64,000 bases of DNA from JALSNL01 sp036479585 (GTDB taxonomy: Bacteria; Bacteroidota; Ignavibacteria; Ignavibacteriales; Melioribacteraceae), in NCBI GenBank assembly GCA_965224785.1, contig OZ245062.1, positions 2,170,001 to 2,234,000 on the forward strand. Direction: 5' to 3'. Within the stretch, counting starts at the first letter, position 1, and each line of letters starts with the position of its first letter. The notes under the pieces are model-generated. The model worked only from the letters and a program-made list of their open reading frames with translations. It searched no databases and was not told the origin of the DNA. A program made the translations under genes and the position numbers. Shown in pieces: positions 27,134 to 34,545 of this stretch.

Positions 27134-27343
27134 TTATTGCCAATGAATTGTAGGTCTCATATTTTTTTCTGCACATTCACTAAGATACATATTCATTAAA
27201 TTTTGATATGGAATTCCTACTTCTACTGATAGCTTCTTAAAATATTCAACCGTATTATTTTCTATACGAATTGATATTTGTTTCTTGAGTTTTTTCAAGT
27301 ATGGATTTTTAACAGAGTTTGCAAAGTTATATTCTTTTTTCAT
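27134..27343 (-). CDS. BrnA/CopG-like antitoxin
   Basis: The 69-residue protein has the ribbon-helix-helix pattern ISIRIENNTVEYFKKLSVEVGIPYQNLMNMYLSE, typical of BrnA and CopG antitoxins that bind the operator and neutralise a paired toxin. The C-terminus is short and basic. The gene lies 1 bp downstream of the BrnT-like gene on the same strand, the usual toxin-first order of brnT-brnA. It converges on larB and marks the left edge of the accessory island. Confidence 0.75.
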   Translation of the reverse strand: MKKEYNFANSVKNPYLKKLKKQISIRIENNTVEYFKKLSVEVGIPYQNLMNMYLSECAEKNMRPTIHWQ

Positions 27344-27344
27344 T

Positions 27345-27632
27345 TTAATTTATCTCTTTGTAATATTTACTTTCAGACTTTGTAGCTTTTCTTGCTGAAA
27401 TTATTCTGATTACTTCATCGTTTTCTCTATACGTATGTACAACTATAAGTAACTTTAATTTATTTGAAATTCCAATAATAATAAACCGATCTTCATTGAC
27501 AGAATGTTCAGCATCTAAAATAACTCTTGCATTTTCATCATAGAAAACAAATATTATTTGTATAGTTTTTACAATGATATTATAATTATAGAATAATATA
27601 AAGTATAGCTTTATAATTTGCAAATTATACAT
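27345..27632 (-). CDS. BrnT-like toxin with an atypical N-terminus
   Basis: The C-terminal 62 residues match BrnT ribonuclease toxins closely: VFYDENARVILDAEHS, NEDRFIIIG, VVHTYRENDEVIRIISARKATKSE and KYY. The first 30 residues do not. Normal BrnT begins with an FEWDxxK segment followed by NxxKHxxxFEEA, but here the codons give a hydrophobic AT-rich string (IIKLYFILFYNYNIIVKTIQII). I read the other two frames across this part and did not find the missing motif. The 5' end may have been replaced at a recombination point, leaving the toxin impaired while brnA stays intact. The alternative is a very divergent but working N-terminus. Confidence 0.6.
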   Translation of the reverse strand: MYNLQIIKLYFILFYNYNIIVKTIQIIFVFYDENARVILDAEHSVNEDRFIIIGISNKLKLLIVVHTYRENDEVIRIISARKATKSESKYYKEIN

Positions 27633-27745
27633 CTTAGTTTCATAAACTACTTTATAAAACTTGCTTTCAGCATTCTTTAGGTTTACTTTGAAAACAAAAA
27701 TGTTATGTTATGTTTGAATAATTTTCTTTATTATTTGTAGCATTC

Positions 27746-28040
27746 ATTTTATGCAAAGCAATTATTTATGTTTTGCATAAAATAATGAGAATAGCTCTAA
27801 GAATTACTAAGCACATAGATATTAAAAGTAGATTTACATAATAAACACATTATGTTTATTACGATGTTCAAGTCAATCTCCCCTCCGGGTCGATTGACTT
27901 GAACGGCTCGGGGACAAGCCCCTTGCTCTGTGCTTTCTTCCCTCCGGTCAGACAGCCCAGAACAAGGGATATACAGAATTAAAAATATCGAGTTCTAACG
28001 AACTCATATTTTCAACTCTGCATATCCCCGAGCCGTTCAA
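27746..28040 (-). other. Palindrome-rich structured element (candidate folded minus-strand RNA or recombination site)
   Basis: The 495-bp gap between the BrnT-like gene and the restriction operon holds nested inverted repeats. A: 27746-27757/27772-27783, perfect 12 bp. B: 27839-27847/27853-27861, perfect 9 bp. C: 27866-27878/27892-27904, perfect 13 bp. D: 27899-27914/28025-28040, perfect 16 bp (TTGAACGGCTCGGGGA). E: 27920-27930/27958-27968, 10 of 11. F: 27966-27995/28000-28028, about 29 bp with three substitutions and one bulge. D encloses E and F as a three-way junction. All four substitutions become G.T or G.U pairs on the minus strand, so that strand folds better. The centre is far more GC-rich than its surroundings, and a CCCTCCGG motif occurs in two loops. 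The remaining stretch 27633-27745 shows nothing. Confidence 0.65.
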
Positions 28041-28090
28041 TGCAAGGAAAAGACAGAATATTGAATAACGCCCATAATAATTATTATTAG

Positions 28091-28098
28091 TATCTTTG
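28091..28098 (+). promoter_or_regulatory. Bacteroidota-type -7 promoter element for the restriction operon
   Basis: TATCTTTG fits the Bacteroidota -7 consensus TAnnTTTG exactly. It lies 37 bp before the start codon of the nuclease-methylase gene, with an AAAGGA ribosome binding site between them. A TTG at 28061 is a possible -33 element but is a few bases too far upstream. The element would let the operon be expressed on its own, independent of the palindromic region upstream. Confidence 0.45.
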
Positions 28099-28127
28099 CA
28101 AGTTGATTATTAAAGGAACTTAATTGT

Positions 28128-30869
28128 ATGAATTGGACAGAAATAATACAGAATATTTTATCTAAACAACAAAATAAAGTTGTTGAAATAAACCTTGAAA
28201 AAGAGACTGTTAGTTATTCTGAAAAAATAAAAAGTAATAGAACCTTAAAAGTGCTTACAGGTGATGAAGAAATTGTCAGGGCTTTCTTAATTGACAAACT
28301 TGTTAATGAATTGGATTATAAGGTTCAGAATATTGAAACTGAAAAAGAATATACAATAAAAGGAGGTCATAGAAAAATATCACCAAGAATTGATATTATT
28401 GTAAAAGATGATGAGGGAAACCCCTTTTTCTTCATAGAAGCAAAAGCACCGAATAAATATGAAAGCGATAAAGAGGAAATTGAAGGACAATTATTTGCAT
28501 TAGCACAAGCAGAAGAAAAAGATTTTAAAACCAAGGTGAAATATTTAGTTTATTATTCAACCGAAGAACAAAATAGTAAAATAATTGATAAAGCAATTAT
28601 TATTGATTTTAAAACTTATCGAACTTATGAGGACTGGGAAAAAGACGGTAATGTTTCAATAGCAGTAGAATTGACAGCAGGATATGGTGAACCAAGAAAA
28701 CAATCATTAATCAAAGGTGATGAAAAATACGATTTAAGGACTAAAATAAATCGTGAAGAAATTGAAGGACTTGGAAAAAACTTACATAATGTTCTATGGG
28801 GTGGTGGTGGAACTAATGATAGTGTGATATTTTATTCATTGGTTAATATTATACTTGCAAAAATTCAAGATGAATACGAAAAAGAAGATGGTCAAGAATA
28901 TGAATTTCAAATTTTTCAATATGGAAATAATATTGAAAGTCAAAATAGAGTTTATGACAGGATAAATGGGTTATATAAAAGAGCATTAACTGAACAATTA
29001 AACATTTCTGACCAAGAAAAAATTGATGATGATAATGTAATTAATAGAAGTAAATTTCCTTTAAATAAATTAATTTATACAGTTCAATCACTCGAAGCAT
29101 TTTCGTTTTTAGAAGGACGAAGCTCGTTTGATGGTAAAGATATTTTAGGTGATTTCTTTGAAAGCATAACAAGAGATGGCTTTAAACAAGATAAAGGTCA
29201 ATTTTTCACGCCTACTCCAATTGTGAATTTTTTACTTTATGCTTTGCAGCTGGATAATTTATCAATTGAAAGGCTAAATAATCATAGAGAATTACCATTA
29301 ATTATAGACCCATCAGCAGGTAGCGGAACTTACCTTGTTGAAGCTATGAAATTAATAACAAAAGAATTAAAATATAAGCAAAAAAATAAGATAAAAACAA
29401 GTAGACAGATTAAACAACGATTTGAAGAGCTTTTTACAAAAGAAACCTATAATGAACATCAATGGGCAAGAGAATATCTTTACGGTTCTGAAATAAATCC
29501 AGATTTAGGAACATCTTCAAAAGTAAATATGATTTTACACGGAGATGGTTCAACAAACATATTTGTAAAAGATGGCTTGTTGCCTTTTAGATTTTACATA
29601 AAAGATACATCTCCAAATTATCTTGAAACTTCAATTCCCGAAGCAATCTACAATGACAAAGAAATAAATGGAAAATTTGATGTTGTCATTAGTAATCCCC
29701 CTTTTAGTGTTGATTTAGATAAACTAACACAACGAGAAATTAAAAAAGTATTTCTTTTTGGAGACAAGAAGAATTCGGAGAACCTTTTTATTGAACGATA
29801 TTATCAACTTCTAAAAGAAGGTGGTCGTCTTGGTGTTGTTCTTCCAGAAAGCGTTTTTGATACAACTGAAAATAAATATATTCGTTTATTTATTTTCAAA
29901 TATTTCAATATTAGAGCAGTTGTAAGTTTACCTCAAATCACATTTGAACCTTTTACATCAACCAAAACAAGTTTACTTTTTGCTCAAAAGAAAACAAAAA
30001 AGCAGGTAGAAAAGTGGAATGAACTCTGGAATAAATACGGTAAAGAATGGAGTTTATTAAAAACACGGTTAAATGATTACAATCAATTTTTTATTGAAGA
30101 AAAAAAAATAAATAAAAAATGGGCAAAAGATGTAGTCAAAGATATTGAAGAAGACAACAAACAAAATATTCAAAAAAATATTTATCGTTTTTTAAAAGAT
30201 TACATAATCGAAGAGGATAAAAGCCTTGATATAAAGGAACTATTAGAAAAATACAGTATTGAAATTTCAAGCCTTTCTAAGTATGAAAAAGAAACTGATG
30301 TTTTTGGCTTTTATAATGCTTGGTGGGTATTTGGTGAAGTAGCCAAAAAATTAGACTATGATATTTTTATGGCAGAAGCTGAAAATATTGGCTACAAACG
30401 TACAAAAAGAGGCGAAAACCCAATGCCAAACGATTTGTATGATATTGAGTATGCTCCACAAACATTAGGTACTGAAAGAATAATTAAGCAATACGAAAAG
30501 CAAATAAAACATCAAGTTGATAAAAAGGTTGAATTAGAAAAAACAAAATCTGAACTTGAAAACAAAATTGCTAAAAAATCAAACGGAACAGCAACAAAGA
30601 AATTTGAAAAAACAATTAAAGATATTAAAAATATTGAGAATTTAGTTGAGCGTTTAGAAACTGAATTAAAACAAATAAAATCAACTTTTGAGACTTATTA
30701 CGAAAAGAATAAGCTCAAAGAAATATATTACGATCGTACAGACTCAAAATTAATATCTCATTTTAAAGCAGGACTATTGAATAGATACAAGAGTGATGAT
30801 ATTTTGCTTCGTAAATTAGAGGTTCATACAATTCTAGATGCTATGAGAAAAGAGGTTGTATGGGAGTAA
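28128..30869 (+). CDS. Restriction-modification protein: HsdR-N-type nuclease fused to N6-adenine methylase (BcgI-like)
   Basis: The 913-residue protein has an N-terminal type I R-type nuclease domain, PD-(D/E)xK, with Asp89 in RIDIIV and Glu104/Lys106 in IEAKAP. An HsdM-like methylase follows: helical bundle (about 195-350), GQFFTPTPIV near 357, SAM motif DPSAGSG (394-400) and the catalytic NPPF (523-526). Residues about 800-870 form a coiled coil. There is no helicase motor. Nuclease and methylase in one chain with a separate specificity subunit is the layout of type IIB/IIG enzymes such as BcgI, which cut without ATP-driven translocation. The stop overlaps the specificity gene by 10 bp, so translation is coupled. 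A regulatory or inactive nuclease is possible, but the key residues are present. Confidence 0.85.
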   Translation: MNWTEIIQNILSKQQNKVVEINLEKETVSYSEKIKSNRTLKVLTGDEEIVRAFLIDKLVNELDYKVQNIETEKEYTIKGGHRKISPRIDIIVKDDEGNPFFFIEAKAPNKYESDKEEIEGQLFALAQAEEKDFKTKVKYLVYYSTEEQNSKIIDKAIIIDFKTYRTYEDWEKDGNVSIAVELTAGYGEPRKQSLIKGDEKYDLRTKINREEIEGLGKNLHNVLWGGGGTNDSVIFYSLVNIILAKIQDEYEKEDGQEYEFQIFQYGNNIESQNRVYDRINGLYKRALTEQLNISDQEKIDDDNVINRSKFPLNKLIYTVQSLEAFSFLEGRSSFDGKDILGDFFESITRDGFKQDKGQFFTPTPIVNFLLYALQLDNLSIERLNNHRELPLIIDPSAGSGTYLVEAMKLITKELKYKQKNKIKTSRQIKQRFEELFTKETYNEHQWAREYLYGSEINPDLGTSSKVNMILHGDGSTNIFVKDGLLPFRFYIKDTSPNYLETSIPEAIYNDKEINGKFDVVISNPPFSVDLDKLTQREIKKVFLFGDKKNSENLFIERYYQLLKEGGRLGVVLPESVFDTTENKYIRLFIFKYFNIRAVVSLPQITFEPFTSTKTSLLFAQKKTKKQVEKWNELWNKYGKEWSLLKTRLNDYNQFFIEEKKINKKWAKDVVKDIEEDNKQNIQKNIYRFLKDYIIEEDKSLDIKELLEKYSIEISSLSKYEKETDVFGFYNAWWVFGEVAKKLDYDIFMAEAENIGYKRTKRGENPMPNDLYDIEYAPQTLGTERIIKQYEKQIKHQVDKKVELEKTKSELENKIAKKSNGTATKKFEKTIKDIKNIENLVERLETELKQIKSTFETYYEKNKLKEIYYDRTDSKLISHFKAGLLNRYKSDDILLRKLEVHTILDAMRKEVVWE

Positions 30870-32290
30870 TATGGTCAAAACACAAAATAAGTGATTTGAA
30901 AATTGATAATCTTTTAAGATTAGATAGTAAGTTCCATATAGACTTTAAACAAAGTGGGTGGGATGTTTTTCACACAAACTCTAATGATTTAGTATCATTG
31001 AAAAAATTCTTATCCCCTTTTTATAAAAATTTCAATTATTTAGACGGAGAAAAGTATTATGGTATTCCAACAGGTAGAGAATATATTGATAAGTTTGGCT
31101 ATATTACTTCTTATCAGGAAGTAACAAAAGAAAAACATCCAGGTAGATTAAAGTATAGTGTGGATAATGATTGCATTTTATTGTCAAGTTTAAAAGGAGC
31201 AATAACACCATCATTAAATTTTGAAATTGATTTATCAAATTATGTGTTTTCAAATGGATTTTATATTTTTAAAGCAATAAATGGAACTAATAAAACATTC
31301 TTGTTGCATTTATTAAGAACAAAACGAATAAAATATCTTCTTGATAATGTTATTTATAGGGGGATAGGTATTTCATCATATAGAGAGGATGATTTATTAA
31401 AAATTAAAATACCTAAAATACCTATTGAAAAACAAAATGAAATTGCTTCTAAAATTACTCCAATTGAGCAAGGAATTAAAAAACTAAAAGAGAGCAAAAA
31501 AGTAACATTAGAAATAATCAATGATGTTTTTTCAAAAGAGTTTAAAATTGATTTAAACCTTATTGATGAAATAGACAGAAAGAAAACATTTTTAGTATCA
31601 TTGAATAATGTTTCTGATAGAAATTCTAACCTTCGCAATAGTCTTAGATGGAATAAAATTCAAGAAATTCAAAAAGCATTATACAGTAAAATTAATTGCA
31701 TAGATAAATTAGGCAATCATATAATTGAAACTAGAAATGGATGGAGTCCAAGTTCCCAAGAAGGTGGTGCTGGGACACCAGTTTTAGGGCTAGAACATTT
31801 GAATCATACAGGAATTTTACATATTTCGCCATCCAAAACCACAGAAGAAACAAGAAACCTAATAGAAAATTTCTATATTAAAATAGGAGACTTTTTTGTT
31901 AGTAGGGGTAATACTGTTGATTTGGTTGCATTGGCTTCAATTGTACAAGAAGAAATCAATAGCAATATTTTATACCCAGATCTTTACATTAGAATAATAT
32001 TTAACGAAGATAATATTGACAAAGAATATATCACTTTATTGTTCAACTCATTTTTTGGCAGATACTACTTTAAATATGTATCAAAAGGAAAAAACCAAAC
32101 AATGGTTAAAATATCATCAGTGGAATTAAATAATTTTTTTCTACCTATCCCGAATAAAAAGAAACAAGTAGCATTGGTAAAAAAAATAAAAATAAAAATT
32201 GATGCTCAAAAAGTGATTGAGAAGAAAATAGAAGAAAAACAAAATGAGATTAGTAAATTGATTGAAAAAACAATACATATTATAAAATAG
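30860..32290 (+). CDS. Specificity subunit (HsdS-like) of the restriction-modification system
   Basis: The 476-residue protein has two target-recognition domains, each followed by a helical spacer. The first runs about 1-190 and is followed by IPIEKQNEIASKITPIEQGIKKLKESKK; the second runs about 235-430 and is followed by IPNKKKQVALVKKIKIKIDAQKVIEKKIEEKQNEI. Such proteins dictate the two half-sites that the methylase modifies and the nuclease cuts. The start codon lies inside the last codons of the upstream gene (10-bp overlap). DNA specificity cannot be read from sequence. The second domain contains ETRNGWSPSSQEGGAGTPVLGL, typical of type I S target domains. Confidence 0.85.
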   Translation: MGVIWSKHKISDLKIDNLLRLDSKFHIDFKQSGWDVFHTNSNDLVSLKKFLSPFYKNFNYLDGEKYYGIPTGREYIDKFGYITSYQEVTKEKHPGRLKYSVDNDCILLSSLKGAITPSLNFEIDLSNYVFSNGFYIFKAINGTNKTFLLHLLRTKRIKYLLDNVIYRGIGISSYREDDLLKIKIPKIPIEKQNEIASKITPIEQGIKKLKESKKVTLEIINDVFSKEFKIDLNLIDEIDRKKTFLVSLNNVSDRNSNLRNSLRWNKIQEIQKALYSKINCIDKLGNHIIETRNGWSPSSQEGGAGTPVLGLEHLNHTGILHISPSKTTEETRNLIENFYIKIGDFFVSRGNTVDLVALASIVQEEINSNILYPDLYIRIIFNEDNIDKEYITLLFNSFFGRYYFKYVSKGKNQTMVKISSVELNNFFLPIPNKKKQVALVKKIKIKIDAQKVIEKKIEEKQNEISKLIEKTIHIIK

Positions 32291-32306
32291 GATTTAGTCA
32301 AAGCAT

Positions 32307-32717
32307 ATGAAAAAAATAGTTCAAATATTGCTTTTTATAATATCTTATTCACCTCTTTATTTAATTCTGCTTTTTCAAAATTTGAATGATAGTATCAATA
32401 ATGAAAACACAAATGAATTCATTGGAATAAAAGAATTGTTGAAATTAAATACAACATCAATTTCTTTTTTTTTATTGATTATAATTTCTATTTCCCTTTA
32501 TTTCTTGTTTTTTAATATCGTTTTAAAGTCATCATCTGAAAAACATTCAATTAATAAACTTAATAAAATAAAAGAAAAACCATATTTTCAAACATTGACT
32601 TTTGCAAAGTGCAAACAAATAATAGAAGACTATAATGTGGATATTGATATTGATGATGAAAATAACCAATTCGATATTACTTCAAAAGTACAACAAAACA
32701 TTTTATTAAAGTTCTGA
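32307..32717 (+). CDS. Small two-span membrane protein in the restriction operon, possibly frameshifted at its end
   Basis: The 136-residue protein begins with a membrane segment (about 4-23), has a short loop, a second membrane segment (about 53-72) and a soluble acidic tail (DYNVDIDIDDENNQF). I do not recognise it. It starts 16 bp after the specificity gene, so belongs to that operon. The frame stops at 32717, but a second frame carries on cleanly to a stop at 32785 and would add VLNDDYLLSELTALRYAANS, which looks like a genuine helical protein end. A one-base deletion or insertion near 32700 may therefore have cut the protein short. It may be an accessory or anti-toxicity factor; nothing proves this. 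Confidence 0.55.
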   Translation: MKKIVQILLFIISYSPLYLILLFQNLNDSINNENTNEFIGIKELLKLNTTSISFFLLIIISISLYFLFFNIVLKSSSEKHSINKLNKIKEKPYFQTLTFAKCKQIIEDYNVDIDIDDENNQFDITSKVQQNILLKF

Positions 32718-32825
32718 ATGATGATTATTTATTATCTGAATTAACAGCTTTGAGATATGCAGCAAATAGTAAAGAAGATGCCTAGTGCCACCTAAAACCA
32801 TACTGTAAAGAAAAAGCAAAGGACA

Positions 32826-32880
32826 TAACAAAAGCTATAAGCAATAGTAAAAAACGCTACTGCTCATAGCAAGTTCGTTA
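32826..32880 (-). other. attC-like hairpin just downstream of the restriction operon
   Basis: The outer boxes are TAAC (32826-32829) and GTTA (32877-32880). The inner arms are GCTATAAGCAATAGT (32834-32848) and GCTACTGCTCATAGC (32856-32870), with a 7-base loop. The arms differ from perfect complementarity at three places, and all three become G.T pairs on the minus strand. Integron attC sites have this form: AAC...GTT outer boxes, inner arms of about 8-15 bp, unpaired spacers of unequal length, folded bottom strand, and a position just 3' of the cassette gene. The right box GTTAAAA misses the GTTRRRY consensus at its last base. No integrase gene is in the window. Confidence 0.45.
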
Positions 32881-32896
32881 AAAACCTTAATAAAAA

Positions 32897-33040
32897 ATGT
32901 TCCCAATTAAATCCATATTTATAATATTAATTCTAATAACAACCATTTTCCCTCAAACACAAAAAGTTGTTACAAACGAATTCCTTGCATCAAACTCATC
33001 AATAAATACTGACTTGGATTTAACTATATGCAAAAATTGA
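32897..33040 (+). pseudogene. Broken 5' end of a second lamin-tail/CotH-type T9SS gene
   Basis: A short frame encodes a signal peptide and the first residues of a lamin-tail protein (IFPQTQKVVTNEFLASNSS). This matches the start of the intact gene at 34529 (VFPQTQQVVINEFLASNSS) at clearly diverged but unmistakable similarity. Similarity stops near 33018, about ten bases before the start of the DUF4062 gene at 33028, whose first codons finish this frame by chance. It looks like a paralogue of the downstream gene that was cut by insertion or deletion. The rest of the 310-bp gap before it holds the attC-like hairpin and the possible out-of-frame end of the membrane-protein gene. Confidence 0.75.
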
Positions 33041-34545
33041 AGTTATTTATAAGTAGTGTTCAAAATGAATTTTCAAATGATAGAAAAATGCTTTATGAGT
33101 ATTTTTTAGCTGACCCACTAATCGGAAAATTCTTTGAGCCTTTTATATTTGAACACCTTCCCGCTACTGACCAAACAGTTGATGCTGTATATCTTAGAGA
33201 AGTAGAATTGTGCGATATCTATATTGGAATTCTTGGCAAAGAATATGGATATGAAAATAGCAAAGGGATTTCTGCAACCGAGCTTGAGTTTAACCATGCT
33301 ACAAAACACAAAAAGACAAGGCTCATATTTATTACAAATACAAAAGAGAGACATTCCAAAGAAATTAAATTTATTAATAAAGTACAAAAAGTATTAGTAC
33401 GGAAATCTTTTTCAAATATTGGCGAATTAAAGTCATCCGTTTATGCTGCATTGGTAAAATATTTAATGGAAAAAGAAATTATTAGAACTGCTCCTTTTGA
33501 TGCTTCGGTTGATGGCAAAGCAAATATAGAAGATATTGATCCCGAAAAAATTAGAAACTTTATACGTCTTGCAAAATTAAAGCGAGGTTTTGCATTGGAC
33601 GAAACAGCAGAGCCTAAAACACTTTTAACTCATCTAAACTTGATTGATAAAGGAATTAAGAATGCAGCGGTTTTATTATTTGGTAAAAATCCCCAACGTT
33701 TTTTTATTACTTCCGAAATCCGTTGTGCTTCCTTTTATGGTACTGAAGTAGAAAAACCAATTCCATCATACAAAGTATTTAAGGGCGATGTTTTCCAGTT
33801 GGTGGATCAAGCAGTTGAATTTGTTTTATCTAAACTTGATTATAGAATTGAAACCCGAAAAGAGCATGTGCAAATTCCCGGAAGTTATGAAATACCAAAA
33901 GAAATTATTGCCGAAGCAATTGTTAATGCAGTCGCTCATCGTGATTACACAAGCAATGCAAGTGTGCAAGTAATGGTTTTTAGAGATCGTGTAGAAATTT
34001 GGAATCCGGGTTCTCTACCTTTGGGCTGGACTACAGAAAGATTAAAAAAACTTCACAATTCTGTTCCGGCTAATCCTCTTTTGGCTGAACCAATGTATCT
34101 TGCAGCTTACATAGAAAGGTTAGGAACTGGTACAACTGATATATTGAAATTTGCAAAAAATGCAAATCTTCCGGAACCTAAATTTATTCAAGAAGATATG
34201 TTTAGGACTATTATTTATAAAACTCAGACCAAACAAGTTAAACGGCTAGAGTCACGGCTAGAGTCACGGCTAGAGTCACGGCTAGAGTCAAAGCTTGCGG
34301 CTAGAGTTATAATAATTCTTAAAAAATCTCAACTAAGGAAGTCACAAATAGCAACAGAATTGGGGCATAAAAAAGTTTCAGGAGAACTAAATAAACAAGT
34401 TAAAAGACTGTTAGGAAAAAAACTAATTGAACGAACAATACCTGATAAACCAAACAGTAGATTGCAAAAATATCGCTTAACTTCAAAAGCTTTTGAAGTA
34501 ATTACCCAATTAGAAATCATAAACAAGAATGAAAATGATGAATAA
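33028..34545 (+). CDS. DUF4062 - GHKL-type ATPase - winged-helix protein
   Basis: The 505-residue cytoplasmic protein begins with a DUF4062 domain (LKLFISSVQNEFSNDR, residues about 4-140), a fold related to TIR/nucleoside-binding domains and often found in defence or signalling proteins. A GHKL-type ATPase domain of the kind seen in Schlafen/AlbA-linked regulators follows (EIIAEAIVNAVAHRDY, about 292-307; EIWNPGSLP, about 323-331; ERLGTGTTDI, about 363-372). A linker of four LESR repeats (about 407-422) leads to a C-terminal winged helix (RKSQIATELGHKKVSGELNKQVKRLLGKKLIER). It could be a nucleotide-sensing regulator or a defence protein; its place right after the restriction operon favours defence. 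Its last 17 bases overlap the start of the T9SS gene. Confidence 0.75.
   Translation: MQKLKLFISSVQNEFSNDRKMLYEYFLADPLIGKFFEPFIFEHLPATDQTVDAVYLREVELCDIYIGILGKEYGYENSKGISATELEFNHATKHKKTRLIFITNTKERHSKEIKFINKVQKVLVRKSFSNIGELKSSVYAALVKYLMEKEIIRTAPFDASVDGKANIEDIDPEKIRNFIRLAKLKRGFALDETAEPKTLLTHLNLIDKGIKNAAVLLFGKNPQRFFITSEIRCASFYGTEVEKPIPSYKVFKGDVFQLVDQAVEFVLSKLDYRIETRKEHVQIPGSYEIPKEIIAEAIVNAVAHRDYTSNASVQVMVFRDRVEIWNPGSLPLGWTTERLKKLHNSVPANPLLAEPMYLAAYIERLGTGTTDILKFAKNANLPEPKFIQEDMFRTIIYKTQTKQVKRLESRLESRLESRLESKLAARVIIILKKSQLRKSQIATELGHKKVSGELNKQVKRLLGKKLIERTIPDKPNSRLQKYRLTSKAFEVITQLEIINKNENDE
34243..34290 (+). repeat. Four 12-bp in-frame tandem repeats encoding LESR
   Basis: CGGCTAGAGTCA occurs four times head to tail without a mismatch, inside the DUF4062-ATPase gene. 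A degenerate fifth copy (CGGCTAGAGTTA) follows after a 6-base gap, so the array may once have been longer. Each unit adds four residues to the hinge between ATPase and winged helix and leaves the reading frame intact. Perfect units point to recent slippage and probable copy-number variation between strains. Confidence 0.85.

Noticed and set aside
27746..28040. Retron ncRNA or group II intron
   Set aside because: No reverse transcriptase gene lies near, and the domain V hairpin pattern is absent.
28061..28080. TAACGCCC as a left half of an attC site
   Set aside because: No matching right half could be found downstream within a reasonable distance.
34243..34290. Possible CRISPR-like array
   Set aside because: The units are 12 bp, without spacers, and encode an in-frame peptide repeat.
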